Of a stretch of DNA of 44,510 nucleotides, positions 24,662 to 32,896 are shown in pieces (positions within the stretch are counted from its first letter, which is position 1; the number at the start of each line of letters is the position of its first letter). The stretch lies in NCBI GenBank assembly GCA_041653595.1, contig JBAZFB010000010.1, positions 8,936 to 53,445 of the forward strand, given 5' to 3'. Made by a program: the position numbers and the translations under genes. This stretch comes from Candidatus Omnitrophota bacterium (GTDB lineage Bacteria > Omnitrophota > Gorgyraeia > Pluralincolimonadales > Pluralincolimonadaceae). Under the pieces are notes generated by a model. It searched no databases and had not been told where the DNA came from. It was given only the letters and a program-made list of their open reading frames with translations.

Positions 24662-26311
24662 TTAGTTAGAGGCCGGTCTTTTAAAGATAACCACAGGCGG
24701 TACGCCGCCGGGTTCTCTGAATAGATGGTAATACGGGTCCGGCATAGAATCAAGCCAGATATCCGGACAGTTAAGGCTGAACCTTTGCAGGATGTGGCTG
24801 CCTTCGGGAATATTATTTTCCTCCAAAAATTTACCGAAGAAATAAGTATCCCTGCCTTGGCGCGGAATTAACCAGACGGCGTCTTTAGGTGAAAATATGT
24901 AAGAAGGCAGATGTCCCTCCAGCCAGGGCGTTTTTTTAGTCATGCGTCCTGAGCAGCGTAAGCCGGTATAGAATATTATAGAGCAATTATCGTAGTTAGT
25001 CAGGACAATATCATCCGCCCGGCTATTCGCCTTCAAAAAAGAGACGATGCCTTTTAATGGGCCGTTAAAAGTATGGGTCAATTCGTAAGCGTAATCCGGG
25101 AGATATGTCCAGAAATGCCCGGTCTCTTTGTTCAGGTAAGCGCTATAGAGCGACAGCCTTGTCCCTACATCCGGATTAGCTTGCCATGAGGCAGGCAAAG
25201 CCATACGCTCGAATTTCACATTTTTTAACGGATAAAGAGGCAGGAGGTTGAAGATCCTTGTGGCGACAAGGATAACAAAAAAACCATATGCCCATACAGG
25301 ATGTTTTTCTTTAATCTTGAAAAAAATGACGGCGAGATAATAAAAGAAGAAAGGCGCGATACCCATAAGATACCGGAAATAAGGAAACGGCCCGATAAAG
25401 GTCAGGACGAGCAGGACCGAGGCAATGATAAAAGGCAGCGGGGTCAGCGGAGCGCCGCGTTTACGCAGGTAAAGAAATACAGGAATGAGAATAACGGGGA
25501 AGAGGTGGTCATTTATATAAAGCGCGTAACGGGCGAGATTATCAAGCCGGAACATGAAAGGAATGGGCTGGGTAAATTCGAGAGAACGCCCGAGTATGCC
25601 CATAGAAAAGAACCAGGGCGCGGTCAATATGAATAAAATACCGGCGGTGAAAATAACAGCCTTAACGCGTTCTTTGCTGATGCCCCGATATAGGAAATGG
25701 GCGACGAATCCTATAAAAACTCCGAGAAAGACAAGATAATGCGTATAAAAAAGGGCGGCGAGAGCCGTTATAAAATAAAAAACAGCTCTCCCTCTTTTTT
25801 TAACGGCTAAATCCATATATAAAGTGGTCGTAAGCAGCGTCATAAAAGTCAAGAGAGAATAATACGCGCATTGACGGATATGCAACAGGACCGCGACGGA
25901 AATTATCATAAGGAGCGAAGCAAGACCGGCAGTTTTTTTATCGGCTAGCCTGAAAACCAGGCGGTAAAACAGAATGATAGATAATATCCCGAAGATCGCG
26001 AAGGGAAGACGCGCCGTAAATGTGGATGGCCCCAGAACCATAAAAAACAAGGAGATGACATAGAATTCAAGCCAGGAACGGAGATAATAAGCGAAACTCC
26101 GGTCGAACTTAAAACCGGTGTTTTCATGGACGATGAGGTTGCGCCCGTCCCAGGCGGCCGGGTATCCGAACGATAGGACATTCTTGGCTAAAACCGCGCT
26201 GGAAGCTTCATCCTCCCACAGCGGCCGGTCCGCAAGATTTGGGATGATTAAAAGCGAACCTAACACCAAAAGCAGCGCCAGGAGCCTATTTTCCGTTAAC
26301 ATATGCATCAT
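24662..26311 (-). CDS. GT39-family (PMT/ArnT-like) membrane glycosyltransferase
   Basis: A 549-residue membrane protein with about ten membrane segments and a C-terminal soluble part. The first loop carries LWEDEASSA (31-39), the acidic pair typical of the protein mannosyltransferase/ArnT superfamily that uses polyprenyl-phosphate sugars. LLHIRQCAYYSLLTFMTLL and YTHYLVFLGVFIGF are typical later segments. It overlaps the upstream GT2 gene by four bases (ATGA), and a DPM1-like gene follows ten bases after. It likely glycosylates a lipid, glycan or protein on the outer face of the inner membrane; the acceptor is unknown. Confidence 0.85.
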   Translation of the reverse strand: MMHMLTENRLLALLLVLGSLLIIPNLADRPLWEDEASSAVLAKNVLSFGYPAAWDGRNLIVHENTGFKFDRSFAYYLRSWLEFYVISLFFMVLGPSTFTARLPFAIFGILSIILFYRLVFRLADKKTAGLASLLMIISVAVLLHIRQCAYYSLLTFMTLLTTTLYMDLAVKKRGRAVFYFITALAALFYTHYLVFLGVFIGFVAHFLYRGISKERVKAVIFTAGILFILTAPWFFSMGILGRSLEFTQPIPFMFRLDNLARYALYINDHLFPVILIPVFLYLRKRGAPLTPLPFIIASVLLVLTFIGPFPYFRYLMGIAPFFFYYLAVIFFKIKEKHPVWAYGFFVILVATRIFNLLPLYPLKNVKFERMALPASWQANPDVGTRLSLYSAYLNKETGHFWTYLPDYAYELTHTFNGPLKGIVSFLKANSRADDIVLTNYDNCSIIFYTGLRCSGRMTKKTPWLEGHLPSYIFSPKDAVWLIPRQGRDTYFFGKFLEENNIPEGSHILQRFSLNCPDIWLDSMPDPYYHLFREPGGVPPVVIFKRPASN

Positions 26312-27354
26312 TTATTATTGCCATTCCTTAAATGTACGATCGGATGCCTGACCAATCCCGTGCCCAGCCCGATTTCGAGGCTGGTCTTGGCCATCGTTTG
26401 CATAACGCGAAAATCCGGAACTGTCCGGCCTTTTTGAACGGCCCGTCTTTTTGCCAGGGTCCCGGGTAAATTTTTTATGTTCCAGGACAAAGCGCCGATC
26501 AACGACCCTGCTTCATCCGGGGCTCCTTTTATCAGCGCGTAGAGCGCGTGGAAGGATATAATTATAAGGAGCAACGGTCCTAAGATCAAGATCATGGCCA
26601 AGGAGTAGTTTTTGATGAATGACATCAACCTGTTTTTTTCCCACTCATATATTTTAGCGCGGACCTTATCCGCGGTTGAGGTGCTGCCCATGTGCATATG
26701 AAAAACGACCGCCTCCGGCGCGTAAATTATCCCGTAGCCCATCGTCCGCAACCGCCAGCTCAGATCTACGTCTTCATGGTACATAAAATATCTTTCATCG
26801 AAAAGTCCGGCCTCCTCCAGCGTCTTTTTGCGTATCAGCGCGCAGGCGCCGCAGGCATAAAATATGTCGGTTTTCCCGTCAAACCGGCCTTCGTCCTTTT
26901 GCCCTATCCCCCGGTTAAACGCCAACCCGAAGATATCGCAGATCGTGCCCGCGGCATTGAGAAGAGACCTGTCGTAATAGTCGAGCATCTTAGGCATCGC
27001 CATCGAGTTTTTTTCATCGGATAATAATTTACCGGCGAGGATCTCCAGCCACCTGCCGTTCGTCTCGACGTCGTTATTTAAAAGGCATATTAATTCCGAC
27101 CGGCAATCACGGACCGCGCGGTTATATGCCGCGGCGAAACCTATGTTTTGCCCGAGGCGGATAAGGGTCAGGCCGGGATACCGGTTTTGGACGAAAGACA
27201 CGGAATCGTCATCCGAGCCGTTATCTACGACGGTTATTTCCAGCGGACCGCCGTATTCCGTTTTCACTACCGACTGCAGGCATTTTTCCAAAGACGTCCG
27301 GTTATTATAGTTCAAGATAATGATCGAGCAGGATGGATAGATGTCGTTTCTCAC
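26308..27354 (-). CDS. GT2 glycosyltransferase, rhamnosyltransferase-like, with C-terminal membrane segment
   Basis: About 348 residues if translation begins at GTG 27352-27354, which overlaps the upstream stop as GTGA. An ATG at 27397-27399 would add 15 residues inside the previous gene. The GT2 core starts at CSIIILNYNNRTSLEKCLQS, then VVDNGSDDDS and LLNNDVE at the metal site. FDERYFMYHEDVDLSWRLR is the C-terminal catalytic block common in rhamnosyl- and related transferases. A hydrophobic stretch (AMILILGPLLLIIISFHALYAL) near residues 250-275 anchors it in the membrane. It probably adds a sugar to a lipid-linked glycan; the sugar is not predictable. Confidence 0.88.
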   Translation of the reverse strand: MRNDIYPSCSIIILNYNNRTSLEKCLQSVVKTEYGGPLEITVVDNGSDDDSVSFVQNRYPGLTLIRLGQNIGFAAAYNRAVRDCRSELICLLNNDVETNGRWLEILAGKLLSDEKNSMAMPKMLDYYDRSLLNAAGTICDIFGLAFNRGIGQKDEGRFDGKTDIFYACGACALIRKKTLEEAGLFDERYFMYHEDVDLSWRLRTMGYGIIYAPEAVVFHMHMGSTSTADKVRAKIYEWEKNRLMSFIKNYSLAMILILGPLLLIIISFHALYALIKGAPDEAGSLIGALSWNIKNLPGTLAKRRAVQKGRTVPDFRVMQTMAKTSLEIGLGTGLVRHPIVHLRNGNNK

Positions 27355-28772
27355 CGCACCCCCATGGAAAACATAAGATAACTTACGGACGTCCGGCATA
27401 AAAAGATAAACCAGTCCTTTAAACCGAAAAGGGACAGCAGCCATTTATTAAACGCGCGGCGGTAAACCGCGTCCGTTATAAGCAATTTCAGGGAAGGGGT
27501 CCTTTGCTCGAGGTCATTAACGGCCTTTTTTATCCTGGGCAGAGGAAGGTTCGTTTTTAATTTTCTCTCGTCTTTGACCCGGTCGAATCCGTCATAATCA
27601 AGATCGAGGAGATGGTTATTTTGCCGGGACGATTCATACAAACCCGTGCCCGGATAGGCGGTAGTTATGCTTACCCAGGAGAGGTGCGGTTTTTGCCGTT
27701 TCACCAAGGCGTAAGTCCGGTCCAGGTCGTCCGCATCCTCGACCGGGGCGCCTACCATATATTGGCCTAACACAAGTAGCCCGTTTTTTCTGCAGATCTC
27801 CGCCGCCCTTACTGAATCGTCCGCTTTTATGCCTTTATGGTAGTAATCGAGTATTTTTTGGGATCCGGATTCAAAACCAAACCAGACGATAACGCACCCG
27901 GACCTTTTAAGCGCTGCGGCCAATTCATCGTCGATGGTGTTGGCCCGCGACTGGCACGCCCACGATAACCCGGAAAGTCCCGCCTCTTGCAATTGCCGGC
28001 AGAAACTAAGAGCCCATTTTTTATCGGCGGTAAAAGTGTCGTCCTGAAAATGGAACCCCTTGATATTATAGCGGTCGCGCAAAAGCGATATCTCCTGTAC
28101 GATCTTCCCTGGATCGCGCCACCGGGTTTTCTTGCCGAAAATGAGGTTGACCGTCGGCTGGCAGAACGAGCAATTGTAAGGACACCCGCGGCTGCCGACG
28201 ATATGCAGGTTAGGCGCGGGCAGCGGAAAGGTATACCAGCTTTGCCTGAGATATTCGTCCATCGGAAAGAGCTCCCGTGCCGGAAGAGGAAGGCTATCGA
28301 GCGGATCGGAAGCGTAACTCATCTGCTTTTTAATGATCTTCCCGTCCGCGCGATAAGAGATGTTGGGGATATTTTCCAGGCTTTCGGATGCGGCCAAACG
28401 GCCCATGATCTTTTCGCCCTCCCCCATTACGACCAGGTCGATATCCCGGCAGTCAAGGAAATCATCCGGGGCGACGGTGGCATAAGGCCCGCCGACAACC
28501 ACGGTTGCTTCCCCGCGCGAAATATTTTTGCAGAAAGAAGCCAATTCTTTGACGGCGGTCACGGTCGTTATGTCCGCCGTTATGCCGATCAACCGGAATT
28601 TTTCTTTCCGGAGTATTTTTTCAAGGTCTCGTTTTGTCTCAATGCGGAGGTCTATCCCCTTGACCCGGTGGCCCTCGTTGAGCAGGTATCCGCCGATATA
28701 GCTTAAGCCCAAAGGCGGCCAAAGCCATTGAAGGAGCCTCTTTCTGGGGGGGCAGATGAGGAGTATGTCCAT
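27351..28772 (-). CDS. B12-binding-type radical SAM protein
   Basis: A 473-residue protein with an N-terminal cobalamin-binding-like Rossmann domain (about 1-150; PPLGLSYIGGYL, VVGGPYATVAP) and a radical SAM domain. Its CxxxCxxC cluster is C197, C201 and C204 (CPYNCSFC). No DxHxxG cobalamin motif is visible, so true B12 use is uncertain, as in many members of this class. Members such as BchE, HpnJ and P-methylases act on lipids, tetrapyrroles or other small molecules. The start overlaps the preceding stop (TAATG). Lying among glycosyltransferases, it likely modifies a sugar or lipid precursor of the same product. Substrate unknown. Confidence 0.9.
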   Translation of the reverse strand: MDILLICPPRKRLLQWLWPPLGLSYIGGYLLNEGHRVKGIDLRIETKRDLEKILRKEKFRLIGITADITTVTAVKELASFCKNISRGEATVVVGGPYATVAPDDFLDCRDIDLVVMGEGEKIMGRLAASESLENIPNISYRADGKIIKKQMSYASDPLDSLPLPARELFPMDEYLRQSWYTFPLPAPNLHIVGSRGCPYNCSFCQPTVNLIFGKKTRWRDPGKIVQEISLLRDRYNIKGFHFQDDTFTADKKWALSFCRQLQEAGLSGLSWACQSRANTIDDELAAALKRSGCVIVWFGFESGSQKILDYYHKGIKADDSVRAAEICRKNGLLVLGQYMVGAPVEDADDLDRTYALVKRQKPHLSWVSITTAYPGTGLYESSRQNNHLLDLDYDGFDRVKDERKLKTNLPLPRIKKAVNDLEQRTPSLKLLITDAVYRRAFNKWLLSLFGLKDWFIFLCRTSVSYLMFSMGVR

Positions 28773-30718
28773 TATAGCCCGAATTCTCCGAGGAGGAACC
28801 TTTTCTCCGAATCGATAGAATTTTTGTCGGCACAGGTTATGAAGACAGGGCCGTTGTTTTTGTCGAAAAAGCCCATTTTTATTTTATAGCGCCCTTTTTC
28901 CGGGACCGAGGGGATAAAGATCCTGTAGTTGGTTTTAATTATCCGGCCCGCAGGCCATTCCTCGGTCGGGTAGATATTGTAGGCCGGCGAGAAAACAAAT
29001 TGCCGGATCATTTGTCCGCCGGGGTCTTCAACCCAAATCACCGCTCCGTAAGAGGCTGTCGGCGCCTTCAGGCTTTTCCAGTACAAGGAAAGACTCAGGC
29101 ATTTTTTTGATAAAAGGGATTCTTCGGAAAGGTCATAGCCTGTCAGGGCGATCTCGCGATTGATCTCGACGGCGGCCGTATAAGACGGAGAAGCCTCTTT
29201 TAACTCCTCGTAAAGTTTTAAGTCTCCGCTCGAGCCCTTTTTAAGCAGAGCCGTATTTTCCACCAGCCCGACGACGCCCCAATGTCCTTCCTCGAGGAAA
29301 GACCTGAAATTACGGCCGCTTTCCGGATTTTTGAACTGGGCGGTAAGCGTATCCTCGAAATCGATCAGGGCGTATTCTACCCCTGGAGGAAGAGTATATT
29401 TTTTGTTGATGATCTTATAGTGGCCCATGTAAAGGTGGTGGAATGACTGCAGTTGTTCCCGGCCGGAAAGTTTCGGTAAGAACCTGAAAGTCGCCACCAC
29501 GCCGGCATCGGAAGGTATAGACCTGATCATGTCGTTCATGACCGGCGCCAAAGGGTCCCTGACATAAGAGGGCAGGTTATTTGACAATTCCAGCCATGGC
29601 CCTATGCAATAAGCGAAATACAGGGAAACAACCACAAAAATGGCCGCAAACACAAACCGCATTTTCTTTATAAGGCCGAGAGCCAGCAGGCGCCTGATGC
29701 CGTAAACGGAAGAGAGGAAAATAACCGGGATAATAGCCAGGTTGTATTGGTTATAAATATTGCAGGCAGGCAGGTAATCAGCCAAAAGATTACGGGCGAA
29801 AGTGGGTAAAGATAAAAAAAGGACGGCGGGGCTGAAGAGCGGCAGGAAAGAGACGGGGCTGAAAAGGAACCTGAGATAGTCTATTTTATAGGGCATAGCC
29901 GCTATTTTCAAAACCGCGATAGGATGGCGGACGATATTGAAGGCGATCTCGACGGGATTGTTCCCCAAATAGGCGTAAAAGGAAGTAAAAATATACGCAT
30001 CTTTATTGAAATACGGCAGAATGAATTGTATCGTAGCTACGGACCAGACCAGGGAGGAGATTATGGGCCATAAGATCCAGCGCTTGCTTTTCCTGGCGAA
30101 CATAGCGTATATGCCAAACATGATCACGGCCAGAGCCGCGTCCTCCTTGCACGAAAGGGCGAGTATAGACAGAAAAACGAAAGGAACGAACCTGTCTTTT
30201 ATCAAGCAGTAGAACATGAACAATATTATCGGGGCGAGAGCCGCCTCCGGATGGAATTCGAACAGGTTGGCATGATTTAAAGCGGGATAGACAAGATAGG
30301 CAAAGGCGATGATCACGCCGGGTATCTTACCTATTTTTTCTTTGGCGATAAGGTATACCGGCCACGCGCCCGCTCCCAGCAGCGCGCTCTGGAGGAGCAA
30401 GAGGGTCATGGCGTGGGGTATTATGGCATAGAAGACAAGATAAATGATAAGGATGGGGGAAAAGTGGTCCGTGAAAATGATACCCCTTGCGATAGAGGAG
30501 TCCAGGAACCGGCCGTGGAGAGTGTTCCACATGCTTTGGTTATAGATGGCCAGGTCAAAATCGAAATATCCGAAATACAGGTACTTAATAAGGCAGATGA
30601 CGAAAAATAAAGCAATATAAGAAATTATCAAACAGGCGACGATAAAAGGCGCTTTGGCTTCAAAGGCTGATTCGGGTTTGGTCATATTTTGCCGGTGCTT
30701 TATTTTCTCATCGTTCAT
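28772..30718 (-). CDS. DUF2079-type multi-pass membrane protein
   Basis: A 648-residue protein. The N-terminal half has about ten membrane segments with the segment YLYFGYFDFDLAIYNQSMWNTLHGRF in the first loop (about 48-73). That, and HFSPILIIYLVFY, are characteristic of DUF2079 proteins, which are thought to be GT-C-like. From about residue 400 there is a soluble region ending in a beta-rich part (YRIFIPSVPEKGRYKIKMGFFD). The first ATG at 30718 overlaps the -10 box of the best promoter, so ATG 30685 (MTKPESAFEAKAPF) may be the true start; I keep the longer form. First gene of the left-hand arm. Function unknown. Confidence 0.78.
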   Translation of the reverse strand: MNDEKIKHRQNMTKPESAFEAKAPFIVACLIISYIALFFVICLIKYLYFGYFDFDLAIYNQSMWNTLHGRFLDSSIARGIIFTDHFSPILIIYLVFYAIIPHAMTLLLLQSALLGAGAWPVYLIAKEKIGKIPGVIIAFAYLVYPALNHANLFEFHPEAALAPIILFMFYCLIKDRFVPFVFLSILALSCKEDAALAVIMFGIYAMFARKSKRWILWPIISSLVWSVATIQFILPYFNKDAYIFTSFYAYLGNNPVEIAFNIVRHPIAVLKIAAMPYKIDYLRFLFSPVSFLPLFSPAVLFLSLPTFARNLLADYLPACNIYNQYNLAIIPVIFLSSVYGIRRLLALGLIKKMRFVFAAIFVVVSLYFAYCIGPWLELSNNLPSYVRDPLAPVMNDMIRSIPSDAGVVATFRFLPKLSGREQLQSFHHLYMGHYKIINKKYTLPPGVEYALIDFEDTLTAQFKNPESGRNFRSFLEEGHWGVVGLVENTALLKKGSSGDLKLYEELKEASPSYTAAVEINREIALTGYDLSEESLLSKKCLSLSLYWKSLKAPTASYGAVIWVEDPGGQMIRQFVFSPAYNIYPTEEWPAGRIIKTNYRIFIPSVPEKGRYKIKMGFFDKNNGPVFITCADKNSIDSEKRFLLGEFGL

Positions 30719-30745
30719 TCTACTTTAAATGTCCTGGCCCGTCAA
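30717..30745 (-). promoter_or_regulatory. Possible promoter of the left-hand (minus) glycan arm
   Basis: On the minus strand TTGACG (30740-30745) and TAGAAT (30717-30722) are separated by 17 bases. The -10 overlaps the first ATG of the DUF2079 gene, so if used it would make ATG 30685 the real start. Alternatively the match is chance. Confidence 0.45.
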
Positions 30746-30764
30746 TATCATTATCGCGGTTTTA

Positions 30765-30793
30765 TTGTAATATGTTTTTATATCTGTTATAAT
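30765..30793 (+). promoter_or_regulatory. Promoter of the right-hand (plus) radical SAM/glycan arm
   Basis: TTGTAA (30765-30770) and a perfect TATAAT (30788-30793) are 17 bases apart. The start codon is only 11 bases after the -10, so the mRNA would be nearly leaderless; no ribosome binding site is visible. Confidence 0.65.
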
Positions 30794-30804
30794 AAACCGA
30801 AACT

Positions 30805-32211
30805 ATGAAAGTATTATTGGTCAAACCCCCATCTGATATGCATGTAGTTCTGCCGCCTATCGGGTTGGGATATCTGGCGTCTTCGCTGAAGAGATCGGAC
30901 GCGTCTATCGAGGTATCTATCGTCGATTGCCTGAAGCAGGGGTATGACGTTCTCCGGTTCAGGGGATATCTCGAGAAGGCCAACCCTGACGTGGTCGGTT
31001 TTACCGCTTTTACCATGGAGATAGCGTCGGCCCTTAAATGCGCGGCGGCGGCAAAAAATTATAACCCGCGCATTATCACGATCGTGGGGGGCGCGCATGC
31101 TTCGGCGTCGCCTCAGGAAGTCTTGCGCGACCGGAATGTCGATTTTATATTTCGCGGCGAAGCGGAAGAAAGCCTTCCGTTATTCTTAAAGAAGCTGGGC
31201 GCAAATGATTTTCATGGCATAGGCGGCCTGGGCTACAAAGAGAACAATACCTTCAGGTTTAACGAGATACAGCCCGTCGAGGACCTTGACGCGCTTGCTT
31301 TTCCCGATTACGAGCTGATGAAATTCCGGGAATACCCGAGGATGTATTTTACCAAAAGATTTCCGGCCGCTCCTATTTTGACCAGTCGCGGCTGTCCGTA
31401 CGATTGCACTTTTTGTTCAGCGCATAAAATTTCAGGCCGAAAATGGCGTTTCCGCAGCCCTGAAAATATAATTGCCGAGATCAAAATGCTTCACGGCAAA
31501 TACGGGATCAGAGAAGTCTCTATTTGGGACGACAATTTTGCCTTAAGCAAAGAACGCGCCTTGAAATTTTGCCGTCTCCTGAAAGAGGCCGACCTCGATC
31601 TGATCTGGTGGTGCCCCAACGGGGTCAGTCTCCATACCGTAGACGAGGAATTATTGGCCGCCATGAAAGCGTCCGGTTGCTATGCCGTCGCCTTTGGCGT
31701 TGAGTCCGGCTCCGAGAGGGTACTTAAAGATATGAAGAAAAAATTGTCCCTTGAGAAGCTGAGAGATACGGTGTCTCTGGCGCACAAAATGGGTTTTCGC
31801 ACGCAGGGTTTTTTTATTATAGGGTATCCCATCGAAGAGGAGCGGGATATACTGAAAACCATAAGATTGTCCAAGGAGTTGCCGTTTTCGAGGGCCAGTT
31901 TTTGCCTTTTTCAGCCCCTCGCCGGCTCTGAAATTTACGAACGGTTAGTTACGGCGAAACAACTGCCGCTCGATCTGGATTCAAAAGATTGCGAATATTC
32001 AAAACCCAGCATCCCGACATCCGGCGTCTCCGATTTAATGCGCTTGAAGAGATGGCAGCGGAGGGCGATATCGGAATTTTATTTAAGGCCGGGGATATTT
32101 CTGGGGCTTTTGCGGGAAAACCTGTCATTTGACCAGCTTCGCGAACTGGCCGTTATGGCGGGAAAATATATTTTTCAGCCGGAGGTAAAAAAGGAGAGAA
32201 CGGTAAATTAA
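30805..32211 (+). CDS. B12-binding-type radical SAM protein
   Basis: A 468-residue protein, N-terminal cobalamin-binding-like fold (MKVLLVKPPSDMHVVLPPIG, VGGAHASASPQEVL) and a radical SAM domain with C197, C201 and C204 (CPYDCTFC). FGVESGSERVLKDM (about 295-308) and FFIIGYPIEEERDI are standard later motifs of the class. It is unlike its neighbour at 27351 in the C-terminus, so the two are not simple duplicates. It begins the plus-strand arm and is followed, with overlap of stop and start, by a GT2 gene. It probably acts on a lipid or sugar intermediate; no substrate can be named. Confidence 0.9.
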   Translation: MKVLLVKPPSDMHVVLPPIGLGYLASSLKRSDASIEVSIVDCLKQGYDVLRFRGYLEKANPDVVGFTAFTMEIASALKCAAAAKNYNPRIITIVGGAHASASPQEVLRDRNVDFIFRGEAEESLPLFLKKLGANDFHGIGGLGYKENNTFRFNEIQPVEDLDALAFPDYELMKFREYPRMYFTKRFPAAPILTSRGCPYDCTFCSAHKISGRKWRFRSPENIIAEIKMLHGKYGIREVSIWDDNFALSKERALKFCRLLKEADLDLIWWCPNGVSLHTVDEELLAAMKASGCYAVAFGVESGSERVLKDMKKKLSLEKLRDTVSLAHKMGFRTQGFFIIGYPIEEERDILKTIRLSKELPFSRASFCLFQPLAGSEIYERLVTAKQLPLDLDSKDCEYSKPSIPTSGVSDLMRLKRWQRRAISEFYLRPGIFLGLLRENLSFDQLRELAVMAGKYIFQPEVKKERTVN

Positions 32212-32890
32212 ATTATCAGTCATCATCCCGGTTTATAACGAAGCCGGAACAATCAGCGCTATTTTGCGGCGGATCGAAGCCGTCGATCTCGAAAAGGAAA
32301 TAATAATCGTCGACGACGGTTCGACGGACGGCACCGCCGGTATATTAAAAAAACTGGATCAGTCCCGATACAGGATCATTTATCAACCCCGTAACCGGGG
32401 CAAGGGCATGGCGATCCGCGAGGGGCTGAAATATGCCACAGGCGGCGTGGTTATAATACAGGACGCGGACCTTGAATATGACCCCCGGGATTATCACGCA
32501 TTGATCGGCCCTATTTTAAAGGGACAGGCCTCGGTCGTATACGGGTCTCGGTGGCTTCGCGGGCATTTTAAGGATATACCGTTTAATTTGTTCAAATTGG
32601 GCAGCCGGCTGTTGACGGCCATGACAAATGTCCTTTACCGGGCCAGGCTTACGGATGAACCGACTTGCTATAAAGCCTTTAAGACGGAGGTGATCAGGGA
32701 TATCAAGCTTGATTGCCGGCGTTTCGAGTTTTGCCCGGAGATAACCGCGAAGATACTCAAGCGCGGCTATAAGATTTATGAAGTGCCTATCTCGTACAAT
32801 CCGCGAAGTTTCAAAGAAGGCAAGAAGATAAGCTGGTTAGACGGTTTAGAGGCTATCTGGATCCTCGTGAAAAACAGGTTTACCCATTAA
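32207..32890 (+). CDS. GT2 glycosyltransferase (DPM1/DPG synthase-like) with probable ATT start codon
   Basis: A 227-residue GT2 enzyme. The conserved N-terminus KLSVIIPVYNEAGT is encoded directly after ATT at 32207-32209, and a TAA closes the frame just before it. No ATG, GTG or TTG precedes the motif. A first TTG at 32264 would remove the nucleotide-binding strand. GGAGGTAAAAAAGGAG lies upstream at about ten bases. The ATT overlaps the previous stop. DDGSTDGT (36-43) and QDADLEYDP (85-93) are the nucleotide and metal sites. DEPTCYKAFK matches polyprenyl-phosphate glycosyltransferases. Most likely an AUU start or a one-base change of ATG. Confidence 0.85.
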   Translation: MKLSVIIPVYNEAGTISAILRRIEAVDLEKEIIIVDDGSTDGTAGILKKLDQSRYRIIYQPRNRGKGMAIREGLKYATGGVVIIQDADLEYDPRDYHALIGPILKGQASVVYGSRWLRGHFKDIPFNLFKLGSRLLTAMTNVLYRARLTDEPTCYKAFKTEVIRDIKLDCRRFEFCPEITAKILKRGYKIYEVPISYNPRSFKEGKKISWLDGLEAIWILVKNRFTH

Positions 32891-32896
32891 GGCCAT

